Shown here: one piece after another, positions 1 to 9,076 of the stretch | Numbering within the stretch: position 1 is the first letter of the stretch | Layout: each line of letters starts with the position of its first letter | NCBI GenBank assembly: GCA_965223435.1 | Contig: CBDCWQ010000023.1 | Span: forward strand, 1,736,001 to 1,800,000 | Length of the DNA stretch: 64,000 nt | From: CBDCWQ01 sp965223435 | GTDB lineage: Bacteria > Myxococcota > Kuafuiibacteriia > Kuafuiibacteriales > Kuafuiibacteriaceae | Direction: 5' to 3' | Position numbers and translations under genes: made by a program | Notes under the pieces: model-generated | Databases searched by the model: none | The model's input: the letters and a program-made list of their open reading frames with translations, nothing else | What the model was told of the DNA's origin: nothing

Positions 1-766
1 AATGGGCCTCCACCGTCGTCTTCGCCCTAACCCGCACAAAGCGGCCGCGTGAGCGGGCGCCCGTGCGCACCACCCATAGGTCGTGAGGGCCCGCCGGGAT
101 GCCTCGAAGGGTGACCGGAGAAACGCCTCGAAATTGGCCGTCGAGGTAGACCGCCGCGTACGGAGGGCTGGACGACACCCGAAGTTCGCCGGCGGGACGG
201 TTTTCGAGTCGGTCCAAGGCTTTGTTGAAAACCCGCATGGCGACCTCCGGCAAGGCCTTGGGTTCGTAGTCGGGCTGCGCGCCAAGCAGATCGACAAAGC
301 GCTTTTCCGCGCGCCCCTGGGCGCCTGAAAGGGTGTCGACGGCCCCGAGCAGGGTCATGGTGCGGTAGAACGCCTCTCGGTGCGAGCGTCCTGGCCCGGC
401 CTTTCGATACAACTGCAACGCCTTCACCAGGTGTTTTCGGGCCTTTTTCAGCGCGAGTCCGTCATAGGCTCGCTCGCCCGCTTCGAGCGCCCCGCGGGCT
501 CGAGCGAGGCGTTGGGCGCGTTTTTTCGAGGGCTCGAACAGCGTGCTTTCGATGTCGACCGTCGTCCACGGCCTGGGGCGGTCTCCCCTCGCGCGAAGGT
601 GGGCGTTGACCCAGGCGGTGGCTTTTTGAGCCTCGGTGTCCCTCGGGACCGCAAGCCCCGCTGAACGGTTCTCCTCGCCCCTGGCCGTGCCCAAAAAAGG
701 TCCAAGGGCAACAAAAACGCCCGCTAGAGCCGGCCACAAGGCCAGGCGTGAGGTGAGCTTCTGCAT
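1..766 (-). CDS. Exported PEGA-domain protein (partial, C-terminus beyond left edge)
   Basis: The open frame reads from an ATG at 766 down to the window edge without a stop (255 codons seen), so the C-terminus is missing. Residues 1-30 form a signal peptide (MQKLTSRLALWPALAG, then a hydrophobic run ending near TARGEE). The middle is helical and rich in Ala, Arg and Lys, resembling TPR-type surface proteins. Near residues 190-230 the stretch VSSSPPYAAVYLDGQ followed by FRGVSP and a PAGPHDLWV-like segment matches the PEGA repeat found in bacterial surface proteins. It is transcribed divergently from the exported protein at 822. A periplasmic or outer-membrane scaffold role is inferred; no enzymatic motif is visible. 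Confidence 0.75.
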   Translation of the reverse strand, partial: MQKLTSRLALWPALAGVFVALGPFLGTARGEENRSAGLAVPRDTEAQKATAWVNAHLRARGDRPRPWTTVDIESTLFEPSKKRAQRLARARGALEAGERAYDGLALKKARKHLVKALQLYRKAGPGRSHREAFYRTMTLLGAVDTLSGAQGRAEKRFVDLLGAQPDYEPKALPEVAMRVFNKALDRLENRPAGELRVSSSPPYAAVYLDGQFRGVSPVTLRGIPAGPHDLWVVRTGARSRGRFVRVRAKTTVEAH

Positions 767-782
767 CTTTGTCGGCCGAAAA

Positions 783-814
783 CTACCATTGTCTACCTAT
801 CAAGGGCTACCATT
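783..814. promoter_or_regulatory. 8-bp direct repeat in a divergent promoter region
   Basis: The octamer CTACCATT occurs at 783-790 and again at 807-814, in the 55-bp space between the divergent PEGA gene (start 766) and exported-protein gene (start 822). A 24-bp start-to-start distance, slightly over two helical turns, would suit an operator, but no regulator is known for it. Chance recurrence cannot be excluded. Confidence 0.3.
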
Positions 815-821
815 CACAACC

Positions 822-1713
822 ATGATGAAGATGTGGCGGATTTCGAGAATCCTGAGCACGGTTTTTCTGGGCTCAGTGCCTGTGTTGGTGGCGGGGAGCA
901 CCCATGCCCGCCCGCTCACATCAAGACAGGCTGATCGGGTTTTAGCTCGTGCTTGGCAAGCGGAGCTGAACGGAAACTATCGACTTGCGCGCGCCTCGGT
1001 GGAGGCTTTGGCCGCGCGCGCCAAAACACGAAACGAGTTGGCGGGACGAGAGCGTCTGACCGACTGGCTGGACCAGCTTGCCGTGCGGCGGTCCATGTTC
1101 CAGGTCCACGGTAAGACGGCACCGGCCTATCACCGCGCCTACGAGACCTTGGAGCGAGCAACGGTTCCCACCAGAGAAGAGTTGTGGGTTCGGGCTCTCG
1201 ACCACGTTGAGGATCTTGGACCCATGATGCACGAGTCGGCCAAAGTGGTTCTTCGTATCGATCAACTGAAGCCCCTGGAGCTGCCTCTCGGTCGCATCGC
1301 GGCCCTCGGCCGACGTCTGGCTCGACGAGGCATTGAGGTGGTGGATGGCAGAAGACGCGACGCCCGTTTTGAGATCCGGGTTCGGGCGGACAGCACCAAG
1401 TCCAGCGAGCGCGGTCGAGACGTCGAAGTGGTCGCCGAGGTCACCGCGGTGCTTCGCGACCTTTGGCACGGCAAAAACGTCGTGGGGTCGGTCGCCAAAA
1501 CGCGTCGCGAACAGCGGCGAAGCGAAAATAAGGCCCGACGGTTCGCACTGCGCCGCGCCCTCGATGACGTGGCGGACGGGGTGGTCTACCGGATTCGCAA
1601 GGAGATTTTATGGGAGGCGCAGGAGCCCCGGTACAGCACGCGGGACGGCTTTGTGGACTTTGATCAAGTGACCGTGGGCCAGCGATGGACCGACGACGCC
1701 GACGCCGACGATC

Positions 1714-1730
<17 letters not shown>
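822..1730 (+). CDS. Exported protein of unknown function
   Basis: A 302-residue protein from the ATG at 822. The frame stays open upstream, but a signal peptide starts at this ATG: basic residues, a hydrophobic segment (STVFLGSVPVLVAG), then a likely cleavage near THARP. The C-terminal half contains a DARFEIRV strand, further strand-like segments and a long basic stretch (KTRREQRRSENKARR) leading to a helical tail. I recognise no family. Its last 17 bases overlap the 3' end of the convergent PP2C gene, so the two transcripts must be antisense at their ends. A periplasmic location is inferred from the signal peptide. Confidence 0.7.
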
Positions 1731-2481
<751 letters not shown>

Positions 2482-2589
2482 GCTTCAGGCTTTGGGCTGC
2501 ATACCCAGGGCAGCAACCTTCTTTGAACTTCATGGTTTCCCTGTCGGGAAAGTCAAGTCAAGTCGTTGACGCGTTCCAAGCAAAGTTCT

Positions 2590-3555
2590 TCACGTGAGAT
2601 CCATGAGGGGGAATCGGATCCGGTCGCCCCACGGAATCCCTTGACGGTCTCCATCGGCGACGTGTCGGGCGACCACCACCGCGTTCTCGAGCACTTCACC
2701 CCTCCGGATCCGGACGCCCGCACCCACAACACTCCTTCGGACTTTGGCGTCGGCTTCCACTTCGCTGTTTTCCCAAAGGACGCTCAGGGTGACTTTTGCG
2801 TCGGAGGCAGAGTGGGCACCGGAAGACGCGACCACCGGGGGGCAAAGCCCGAGTCGCATGGCTTCGAGGTGAAGGGCCAGATAGCGCTCAGGGGTCGAAA
2901 ATTCCCACCAGCGCCCTTGGGGTTCTACGTGGACGGCCACCCGACCTGCTTCGATGAGGGGAGGGTAGATGTCCCGTATCGTGTCGGCGTCGGTGGTAGG
3001 CATCTTCGCCATGATTTCGGGCGATACGATGTGGATTCCGGTAAAAAGCAGAGGGTCTTTCCCGGTCGGTACCCGGCCTGGCCCAAATCCGCGAACCCGG
3101 TTGTCTCCCACATAGACCTCTCGAAAGTGGGCCTTTTGGGGGTTGGGTCTCAGGAGCATGGTCACCGGGCAACCCTGGTGTTTGTGGGCGGCCCAGACCG
3201 CCTTCATGTCGATGGTGGTGTGGAGTTTGCCGTTGACGACCAGCACCGGTTCCGTGGGATCAAGGACGCCGTCGTGGTAGGCCTTGCCCAACGCGCCCGC
3301 GGTCCCCAGGACCGAGACTTCGTGGCTGAAATGGATGTCGACACCGGGCAAGGTCGCCGCCGCCACCGCCCTTTGCACCGACTCTGGGCGATAATGGGTG
3401 TTGATCACCAGGCGCGACACGCCTTGCCCGTGAAGATGCTCGAGGAGCCCCGCGAGCAGCGGTTTGCCCAAAAAAGGCACCGCAGCTTTGGCGCGGTCCG
3501 ACGTCAGCGGACGGAGCCGAGTCCCAAGACCCGCCGCCAAGACCATGGCTTGCAC
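2590..3555 (-). CDS. Sugar-1-phosphate nucleotidyltransferase (MurU/ManC-like)
   Basis: A 321-residue nucleotidyltransferase from a GTG at 3555. The N-terminus MQAMVLAAGLGTRLRPLT is the nucleotide-binding signature of NDP-sugar pyrophosphorylases, followed by KAAVPFLGKPLL and VINTHYRPESV. The C-terminal 70 residues carry hexapeptide-like turns (DAKVRRSVVGAGVRI, GEVLENAVVV) that suggest a short left-handed beta-helix. The reaction is sugar-1-P plus NTP to NDP-sugar. Size and motifs fit MurNAc-1-P uridylyltransferase or mannose-1-P guanylyltransferase about equally well, so the sugar is not assigned. It is followed on the same strand by the phosphatase, with 108 bp between. Confidence 0.88.
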   Translation of the reverse strand: MQAMVLAAGLGTRLRPLTSDRAKAAVPFLGKPLLAGLLEHLHGQGVSRLVINTHYRPESVQRAVAAATLPGVDIHFSHEVSVLGTAGALGKAYHDGVLDPTEPVLVVNGKLHTTIDMKAVWAAHKHQGCPVTMLLRPNPQKAHFREVYVGDNRVRGFGPGRVPTGKDPLLFTGIHIVSPEIMAKMPTTDADTIRDIYPPLIEAGRVAVHVEPQGRWWEFSTPERYLALHLEAMRLGLCPPVVASSGAHSASDAKVTLSVLWENSEVEADAKVRRSVVGAGVRIRRGEVLENAVVVARHVADGDRQGIPWGDRIRFPLMDLT

Positions 3556-3635
3556 GGGATGAGACCCCTAGCAGACCGTTTTCGGAAAAGCTCGGTCAAT
3601 CGTTTCTGGACGGCGTGCCCAAAGGACTCGGCGTG

Positions 3636-4700
3636 ATGAGGCGCGTACTCCTTTGGGTGGCGGCGCTGTACTTTCTGTGCCTCTTTTTTGCGTTCTTGGT
3701 GTGGGGTCGCTTTGTCCACTTCATGACCAGCCCAGCGGGCCCCCCCGAGACAAACAGGACGGTGGTGGTCGCCGATGGCACCCGGATTGAGCAGCTGGTT
3801 GAGACCCTCAGGGGGCATGGTCTGACTAAAGAATCGCCGTGGCTGCGCATTTACACCGATCACTTCCGCAAGGCGTCTCGCCTTCAGCCCGGCGAGTATG
3901 CGCTTTCGGCAGGGATGAGTCCGGTTCGATTGCTGGCCATGGTTGAGCGGGGCGAGGTCCTCAAGTACGCCGTTTCTGTCGAGCCGGGCATGTCGTCTTG
4001 GCAGATCGTCGAGCTGTTGGCCCAAAAGCAGCTCGGCGATCGCCGCGTCTTGGAGCGCCTGTTGGTCGATCCTGGTTTTGCGAAATCACTCGGGCTGTCC
4101 GCGGAGCGGCTTGAGGGCTACCTGTTTCCAGACACCTATTCGTTTGCACGTGGCCTTGATGAAAAGGAACTGTTCAAAGCGATGGTTGCGCGCTACAAGC
4201 AGGCCACCGACCTCTTGATCCGTCGAGCGGAGGGCAAGTGCACGCCCTCAGAACACCAGATGCTCACCGTCGCGTCCCTCATTGAAAAGTCCCTGGTGCC
4301 GCGCGGCCAGTGGCGTGTATACGCGGCCCTTCTTTACAATCGCCTCGATGCAGAAGTTCCGCTGGAGCACCCCTTGAGCTTCGACTACGGGAAACAAGGT
4401 CCACAGCGGTGGGGAGCCAAGCATCCCGGCCGATCCAATCGCTGGGATACCCGCGGGCGCACGGGGTTGCCGCCCACCCCGATTGCCAACCCCGGTTTGG
4501 GTGCGGTTCTTGCCGCCACCCGACCGGCGGTGTCCCAAGCGATGCACATGGTTCCCAAAGCGGACGGGGGATACGCATTTTGTGAGGACCGAGATTGTTA
4601 TGTGGCGGCGATGAAGCGTTGGCACCAAAGTCGCGCAAAAAAGCGCGTAAGGCCTCTTTTGCGCTCGAAGCCTGCTTTGGGCCCGGAGGATACACCTTGA
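3636..4700 (+). CDS. mltG: Endolytic murein transglycosylase MltG (YceG-like)
   Basis: MltG cleaves nascent peptidoglycan strands at the inner membrane and may act as the glycan terminase. The protein begins with an N-terminal anchor (VLLWVAALYFLCLFFAFLVW), then a LysM-like region. The catalytic domain has LEGYLFPDTYSF, LTVASLIEKS with the likely catalytic Glu at residue 217, LLYNRLD, and a C-terminal GLPPTPIANPGLGA. I chose ATG 3636 because AAAGGA lies at 3621-3626; a GTG at 3615 would add seven residues. The length (354) is typical. The stop overlaps the ATG of the following ABC ATPase as TGATG, so the three genes are probably translated together. Confidence 0.92.
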   Translation: MRRVLLWVAALYFLCLFFAFLVWGRFVHFMTSPAGPPETNRTVVVADGTRIEQLVETLRGHGLTKESPWLRIYTDHFRKASRLQPGEYALSAGMSPVRLLAMVERGEVLKYAVSVEPGMSSWQIVELLAQKQLGDRRVLERLLVDPGFAKSLGLSAERLEGYLFPDTYSFARGLDEKELFKAMVARYKQATDLLIRRAEGKCTPSEHQMLTVASLIEKSLVPRGQWRVYAALLYNRLDAEVPLEHPLSFDYGKQGPQRWGAKHPGRSNRWDTRGRTGLPPTPIANPGLGAVLAATRPAVSQAMHMVPKADGGYAFCEDRDCYVAAMKRWHQSRAKKRVRPLLRSKPALGPEDTP

Positions 4701-5554
4701 TGGCCTGTGCGGCTCCACCGGTCGAGGTCCGGGGCCTCAAAAAGACTTTTCGGGTGAAGAAGTCGGCGCGCGAGCTTCTCACCCCCTGGAAGCCGAGGCG
4801 GACCGTGGCGGCCCTTCAGGGGGTCGATTTGGTGGTACGTCGGGGTGAGCTTGTCGCCCTATTGGGTCCGAATGGCGCGGGCAAGACGACACTCCTCAAA
4901 GTGCTGGCCAGCTTGGTTCAGCCCGACGAGGGCACTGCCAAGATCCAAGGGGTGGATGTGGTGAAGGCTTCGGATCGGGTGCGGACGCTGATGGGCTACG
5001 TGTTGGCGGAAGAACGAAGTTTTTTTTGGCGTCTCAGCTGCTGGGATAATCTCCGCTTTTTTGGCGCCCTCCAAGGCTTGTATGGAAAGGCGCTCGAAGC
5101 CCGACTTCACGAGCTTGGCACCCTTTTGGGCCTCACCGAGCATTTTCAGCGGGAATTTATGGTCCTTTCTCGAGGGCAAAAACAACGGGTGGCCATTGCC
5201 CGGGGCATGATCGTCGATCCCCCGGTCCTGCTCTTTGACGAAGCGACACGATCGCTGGACCCCGGGCAAGCCGAGCGTGTTCGCCGCGTCATTCGAGAAC
5301 TCTTGGTCGAGCGGGGCAAAAAGACGGTGGTGTTTGCCACCCACGATCTCGACGAGGCTCGGGAGCTTGCGGACCGCGTGGTGTTGTTGGCCAAGGGGCG
5401 AATCGTGTGCGAGGGACGCTACGAGGACCTCGAGGGACAGCTTTTGGAAAAGTTCAGAGAGGAGGCGGATGATGGCGGTGATGCGTTCGAGCGACTCCTC
5501 GGCGCGGGGACCGTCGGAGCTTCCTCCGCCAAAGCCGGAGATCCCAGCGCGTGA
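4700..5554 (+). CDS. ABC transporter ATP-binding protein (ABC-2/DRA type)
   Basis: A 284-residue ATPase with Walker A GPNGAGKT at 56-63, signature LSRGQKQRVAIARG, Walker B VLLFDEATRSLD and the H-loop in FATHDLDEA. It lacks membrane segments. It belongs with the permease that overlaps its last 4 bases (GTGA). The ATG at 4700 overlaps the mltG stop and has GGAGGA at 4685-4690, so the longer frame starting at 4595 is not used. The insert RELLTPWKPRRTVAAL before Walker A is typical of exporters related to the polysaccharide/antibiotic (NodI, DrrA, NatA) group. Substrate unknown; the envelope context suggests a cell-surface molecule. Confidence 0.92.
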   Translation: MACAAPPVEVRGLKKTFRVKKSARELLTPWKPRRTVAALQGVDLVVRRGELVALLGPNGAGKTTLLKVLASLVQPDEGTAKIQGVDVVKASDRVRTLMGYVLAEERSFFWRLSCWDNLRFFGALQGLYGKALEARLHELGTLLGLTEHFQREFMVLSRGQKQRVAIARGMIVDPPVLLFDEATRSLDPGQAERVRRVIRELLVERGKKTVVFATHDLDEARELADRVVLLAKGRIVCEGRYEDLEGQLLEKFREEADDGGDAFERLLGAGTVGASSAKAGDPSA

Positions 5555-6420
5555 GCCAGGCGTCGCCAGGGATCCGCGAGGGGGCGTTGTTTCAGCCCAA
5601 GGTGTCCTATCTTCGTGTGCTTTGGGCGTTTTTCATCCGAGACGCCAAGACTGCGCTCAGCTATCGGCTTCACTTTTTTCTCCAAACCGCCGCGATGTTT
5701 TCGCTGTTGGTGACCTTCTTCTTTTTGTCTTTGATGATGTCCGGCGTCGAACAAAACATCGTTGCGCTCGGGCGCTATGGGGGCCAGTACTTTCCTTTTG
5801 TGTTGGTGGGGACTGCTTTTTCAGGGTTCCTCGATGTCACGTTGCGCACCCTCTCGGGGTCCATTCGCAACGCCCAGGTGACCGGTACCTTGGAAGCAAT
5901 GTTGACGACCCGGGCACCCATTGGTGCGCTTGTCGCGGGCTCGTCGGTCTACTCTCTATTCAACACCACCCTGCGCGCCACGGTCCTCATCGGGTTGGGG
6001 GTGGTCGTTTTTCAGGTCCCCATTTACCTCGGGGGATGGTTCGACGGCCTGGTCGTACTCTTGTTGACGGTCGCCTCCAGTCTGGTGCTCGGTATTTTCG
6101 CGGCGGGCTTCATCGTGTTGTTCAAGCAAGGGGATCCGGTGACGGCTGCCATCTCCGGCTTGTCTTTTTTGCTGTCCGGCATCTTGTACCCGCGCGAAAT
6201 TCTCCCCAGTTGGGTGCAAAGAGTCGCCGATTTTCTACCGATGACCCACACCCTTGAGGCCATGCGCTTGGTGCTTTTGATGGATGCGCCGACCGCTCAG
6301 GTCACCCGCTCCATGTTTTGCTTGGCGCTTTTTTCCGGCCTTGGACTGCCGCTTTCTTTGAGCTGGTTTCGGTGGGCGGTGGGACGCGCGCGCAAGGCGG
6401 GAAGCTTGGCCAGGTACTGA
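5551..6420 (+). CDS. ABC-2 type transporter permease
   Basis: A 289-residue integral membrane protein with about six hydrophobic segments, including TAAMFSLLVTFFFLSLMM, LVVLLLTVASSLVLGIFAAG and a C-terminal MFCLALFSGLGLPLSL. The motif SFLLSGILYPREILPSWVQ is characteristic of ABC-2 permeases (FLSGxxxPxxxLP). It starts at a GTG that overlaps the ATPase stop by 4 bases, so the two subunits form one exporter. No terminator is obvious before prkA. Confidence 0.92.
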   Translation: MSQASPGIREGALFQPKVSYLRVLWAFFIRDAKTALSYRLHFFLQTAAMFSLLVTFFFLSLMMSGVEQNIVALGRYGGQYFPFVLVGTAFSGFLDVTLRTLSGSIRNAQVTGTLEAMLTTRAPIGALVAGSSVYSLFNTTLRATVLIGLGVVVFQVPIYLGGWFDGLVVLLLTVASSLVLGIFAAGFIVLFKQGDPVTAAISGLSFLLSGILYPREILPSWVQRVADFLPMTHTLEAMRLVLLMDAPTAQVTRSMFCLALFSGLGLPLSLSWFRWAVGRARKAGSLARY

Positions 6421-6535
6421 CCCGGGTGGACTGACTCATAGGGTTTGGCCTGAGATGGCCTCCTTGAATGTGGGGTACTACCGACTCTGGGCGCGGTCCT
6501 TCACCCCGGGCCCGGACCGGGTTACCGTGCGCGCC

Positions 6536-8584
6536 ATGAGTTTGACCGTCGCCCAAATCGCGCAGCTCCAAGACGTGGAGCATTACCGAGAGTTGCACTG
6601 GGAAGGATCTTTTGACGAATACCTGAAGGTTGTACGGCAACGGCCCCGGGTTGTGCGCTCAGCCTACCAGCGTATCTACGACATGATCGTGTCTCACGGA
6701 CGCGAGGAGTATATCGACAGCCGCAAGAAGTTGGTTCGATATCCGTTCTTCCGAGATGACAAAAACGGCGGCGAGGACGCCATCTATGGCCTCGATATTC
6801 CGCTGATGCGGTTGGTCAATGTGTTTAAGTCCGCGGCCAATGGGTATGGGACCGAAAAACGTGTGCTTTTGCTCCATGGCCCCGTCGGCTCAGCCAAGTC
6901 GACCATTGCCCGGCTCCTGAAAAAAGGGTTGGAGCACTATTCTCGGACAAAAGAAGGCGCCCTTCACACATTCGAATGGCAGTTGCCCGACGAGCTTTCG
7001 CACATTGCGGGTGGCGCCAACAGCTTTCCGTCACCGATGCACGAAGAGCCCCTTAAGTTGATTCCGGTCGAGTGGCGCGAAAAGGTTTTCGACGATCTCG
7101 GGATCACCAGCAATCTGGGTTACCCGGTGCAGATCCACGGGGAGCCCGACCCTGCCAGTCGGTTCATCTACCGAGAGTTGATGAGGCACTATGGCGGTGA
7201 CTGGGAAAAAACCATGAGCCACGTGGTGGTGAAGCGTTTGGTGCTTTCGGAAAAGGATCGCGTAGGGATCGGAACCTTTCAACCCAAAGACGAAAAGAAT
7301 CAAGATTCTACAGAACTTTCGGGTGACATCAACTACCGCAAGATCGCGGAGTACGGTTCAGATTCAGATCCTCGGGCGTTCAATTTCGATGGTGAGTTCA
7401 ACATCGCGAACCGGGGAATCATCGAATTCATCGAGGTTCTTAAGCTCGACGTTGCGTTCCTCTACGACCTCTTGTCGGCTTCCCAAGAGCATAAGATCAA
7501 ACCCAAGAAGTTTGCCCAAACGGATATCGACGAGGTGATCATTGGGCATACGAACGAAGCGGAGTACAAAAAGCTCCTGAACAACGAATTCATGGAAGCC
7601 CTTCGTGACCGAACGGTCAAAATCGATATTCCGTACATCACGAAGCTCGACGAAGAGATCAAGATTTACGCGAAGGACTACGATCCCAAACGAATCAAAA
7701 AACACATTGCACCGCATACCCTAGAGGTGGCGGCGATGTGGGCGGTGCTGACGCGTCTAGAGGAGCCGAAGAAACACAATCTCAGCGTGTTGCAGAAGCA
7801 AAAGCTCTACAATGGCAAGAGTCTCCCCGGATACACCGAAGACAACGTCAAGGAGCTTCGCAAAGAGGCGGAGCGTGAAGGCATGGAAGGTATTTCGCCT
7901 CGCTACGTACAGGACAAGATATCGAACGCCTTGGTTTCGGAGAAGTCAGAAGGGCACCTCAATCCATTTTTGCTCATGAACGAGTTGGAGGCAGGTCTGA
8001 GAAACCACTCCCTTATCAACGACGACGAGCAGCGAAAACGGTATCGAGAGATGATGGTCCTCGTAAAACAAGAGTACGAAGACATCGTCAAAAATGAGGT
8101 CCAGCGCGCCATTTCGGCGGATGAAGAAGCGGTTCAAAAGCTCTGCGCCAACTATATCGATAACGTGAAGGCGTACACGCAGCGGGAAAAGGTCAAGAAC
8201 AAATACACGGGTCAAGCCGAGGAGCCCGATGAGCGTCTCATGCGGTCTATCGAGGAGAAGATTGATATTCCGGAGTCGCGCAAAGACGATTTCCGCAGGG
8301 AGATTATGAACTACATTGGTGCCTTGGCCATTGAGGGCAAAGTCTTCGACTACCGGACGAACGAGCGTCTGCACAAAGCACTGGAAGCAAAACTTTTCGA
8401 GGACCAAAAGGATTCCATTAAGCTCTCTTCGTTGATTTCCAATGTGGTCGATCGCGAGACGCAAAAGAAGATCGACATCGTAAAGCAGCGCATGATTCGA
8501 AACTTTGGTTACAACGAAGAATCCGCCACCGACGTGCTCAACTACGTAGCCTCTATCTTTGCCCGCGGAGACACGAAGTCGTAG
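6536..8584 (+). CDS. prkA: PrkA-type serine protein kinase (AAA-domain, YeaG-like)
   Basis: A 682-residue protein matching PrkA/YeaG, a stress- and stationary-phase-associated protein with an AAA-type N-terminal module and a C-terminal kinase-like region. The N-terminus has SFDEYLKVVRQRPRVVRSA and YDMIVSHG, then Walker A GPVGSAKS at 115-122. Later family blocks include IIEFIEVLKLDVAFLYDLL and ALRDRTVKIDIPYITKLDEE. The ATG at 6536 matches the usual family N-terminus; the frame is open for 27 more codons upstream. In many bacteria prkA sits with a DUF444 gene and spoVR. Here the DUF444 gene is 3.6 kb downstream and spoVR is absent from the window. A strong hairpin terminator follows. Confidence 0.95.
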   Translation: MSLTVAQIAQLQDVEHYRELHWEGSFDEYLKVVRQRPRVVRSAYQRIYDMIVSHGREEYIDSRKKLVRYPFFRDDKNGGEDAIYGLDIPLMRLVNVFKSAANGYGTEKRVLLLHGPVGSAKSTIARLLKKGLEHYSRTKEGALHTFEWQLPDELSHIAGGANSFPSPMHEEPLKLIPVEWREKVFDDLGITSNLGYPVQIHGEPDPASRFIYRELMRHYGGDWEKTMSHVVVKRLVLSEKDRVGIGTFQPKDEKNQDSTELSGDINYRKIAEYGSDSDPRAFNFDGEFNIANRGIIEFIEVLKLDVAFLYDLLSASQEHKIKPKKFAQTDIDEVIIGHTNEAEYKKLLNNEFMEALRDRTVKIDIPYITKLDEEIKIYAKDYDPKRIKKHIAPHTLEVAAMWAVLTRLEEPKKHNLSVLQKQKLYNGKSLPGYTEDNVKELRKEAEREGMEGISPRYVQDKISNALVSEKSEGHLNPFLLMNELEAGLRNHSLINDDEQRKRYREMMVLVKQEYEDIVKNEVQRAISADEEAVQKLCANYIDNVKAYTQREKVKNKYTGQAEEPDERLMRSIEEKIDIPESRKDDFRREIMNYIGALAIEGKVFDYRTNERLHKALEAKLFEDQKDSIKLSSLISNVVDRETQKKIDIVKQRMIRNFGYNEESATDVLNYVASIFARGDTKS

Positions 8585-8619
8585 GTCGCCGAGCGCCGAA
8601 GGCGCTACCGTACGACAAC

Positions 8620-8648
8620 GTCGCCACGCCGTGAGCGTGGCGACTGTC
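8620..8648 (+). terminator. Hairpin terminator after prkA
   Basis: GTCGCCACGC (8620-8629) pairs perfectly with GCGTGGCGAC (8635-8644) across a 5-nt loop and is followed by TGTCTTTT. The stem begins 35 bases after the prkA stop. The T-tract is imperfect but the 10-bp G+C-rich stem is strong, so prkA probably ends its transcript here and is not co-transcribed with the next kinase. Confidence 0.75.
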
Positions 8649-8758
8649 TTTTCACGCTATCTTGTGCGTCGGGGCGCCGTCGCGGTGAACGCGAGGTGCT
8701 CGTCCCTCAGGTCCTCCTCGGAATGGACCGCCTCGTCTGCGTGCGCCGAGCTCCATGG

Positions 8759-8801
8759 GGGTGCCGAAATCATTTCGGCCCGGGCCCGTCGGGTTGAATC
8801 A
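8759..8801. repeat. Short dispersed repeat, copy 1 (pairs with 14543-14586)
   Basis: By hand alignment 36 of 43 positions match the segment at 14543-14586, with one gap. It contains a nearly perfect palindrome, GCCGAAAT-C-ATTTCGGC (8763-8779). Both copies lie in non-coding DNA upstream of regulatory genes (the Ser/Thr kinase here, glnD there). Function unknown. Confidence 0.45.
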
Positions 8802-9076
8802 CGGGTGCCTAGGCCTCGTGGGACGTGAGGCATGGGGTGGATGCCACGGATCCATGGGGTGTCATCCTCGTCGTAAGGGATTTAAAACACGCCACTTTTT
8901 GTTGCCCACGGTTCGTCTGGGGGCGAGCGCGCTTGTGGGCAAGCCGTCCGCTTCGTCGTAAACGAGACCGGCAAGAACCGTAGCCGGCGGCTAAGGGCTC
9001 TCGGAGGCCTTTTCAGGGGCTCTGGCGCACACCGCCCTTGATTCGCCGCGATTGCGGTGAAAAGGTGCGCCCTCCG

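Larger units (their letters stand above)
8585..9076. other. 492-bp intergenic region between prkA and the Ser/Thr kinase
   Basis: No convincing gene is seen. It holds a small hairpin (AGCGCC-GAA-GGCGCT, 8592-8606), the prkA terminator at 8620-8648, a 43-bp segment shared with 14543-14586, and probably the promoter of the downstream kinase, which I could not locate. Short open frames here have no ribosome-binding sites. Confidence 0.6.

Noticed and set aside
2566..3636. A 356-codon plus-strand frame opposite the nucleotidyltransferase
   Set aside because: The minus strand has the LAAGLGTRLRPLT signature; the plus frame has no recognisable domain.
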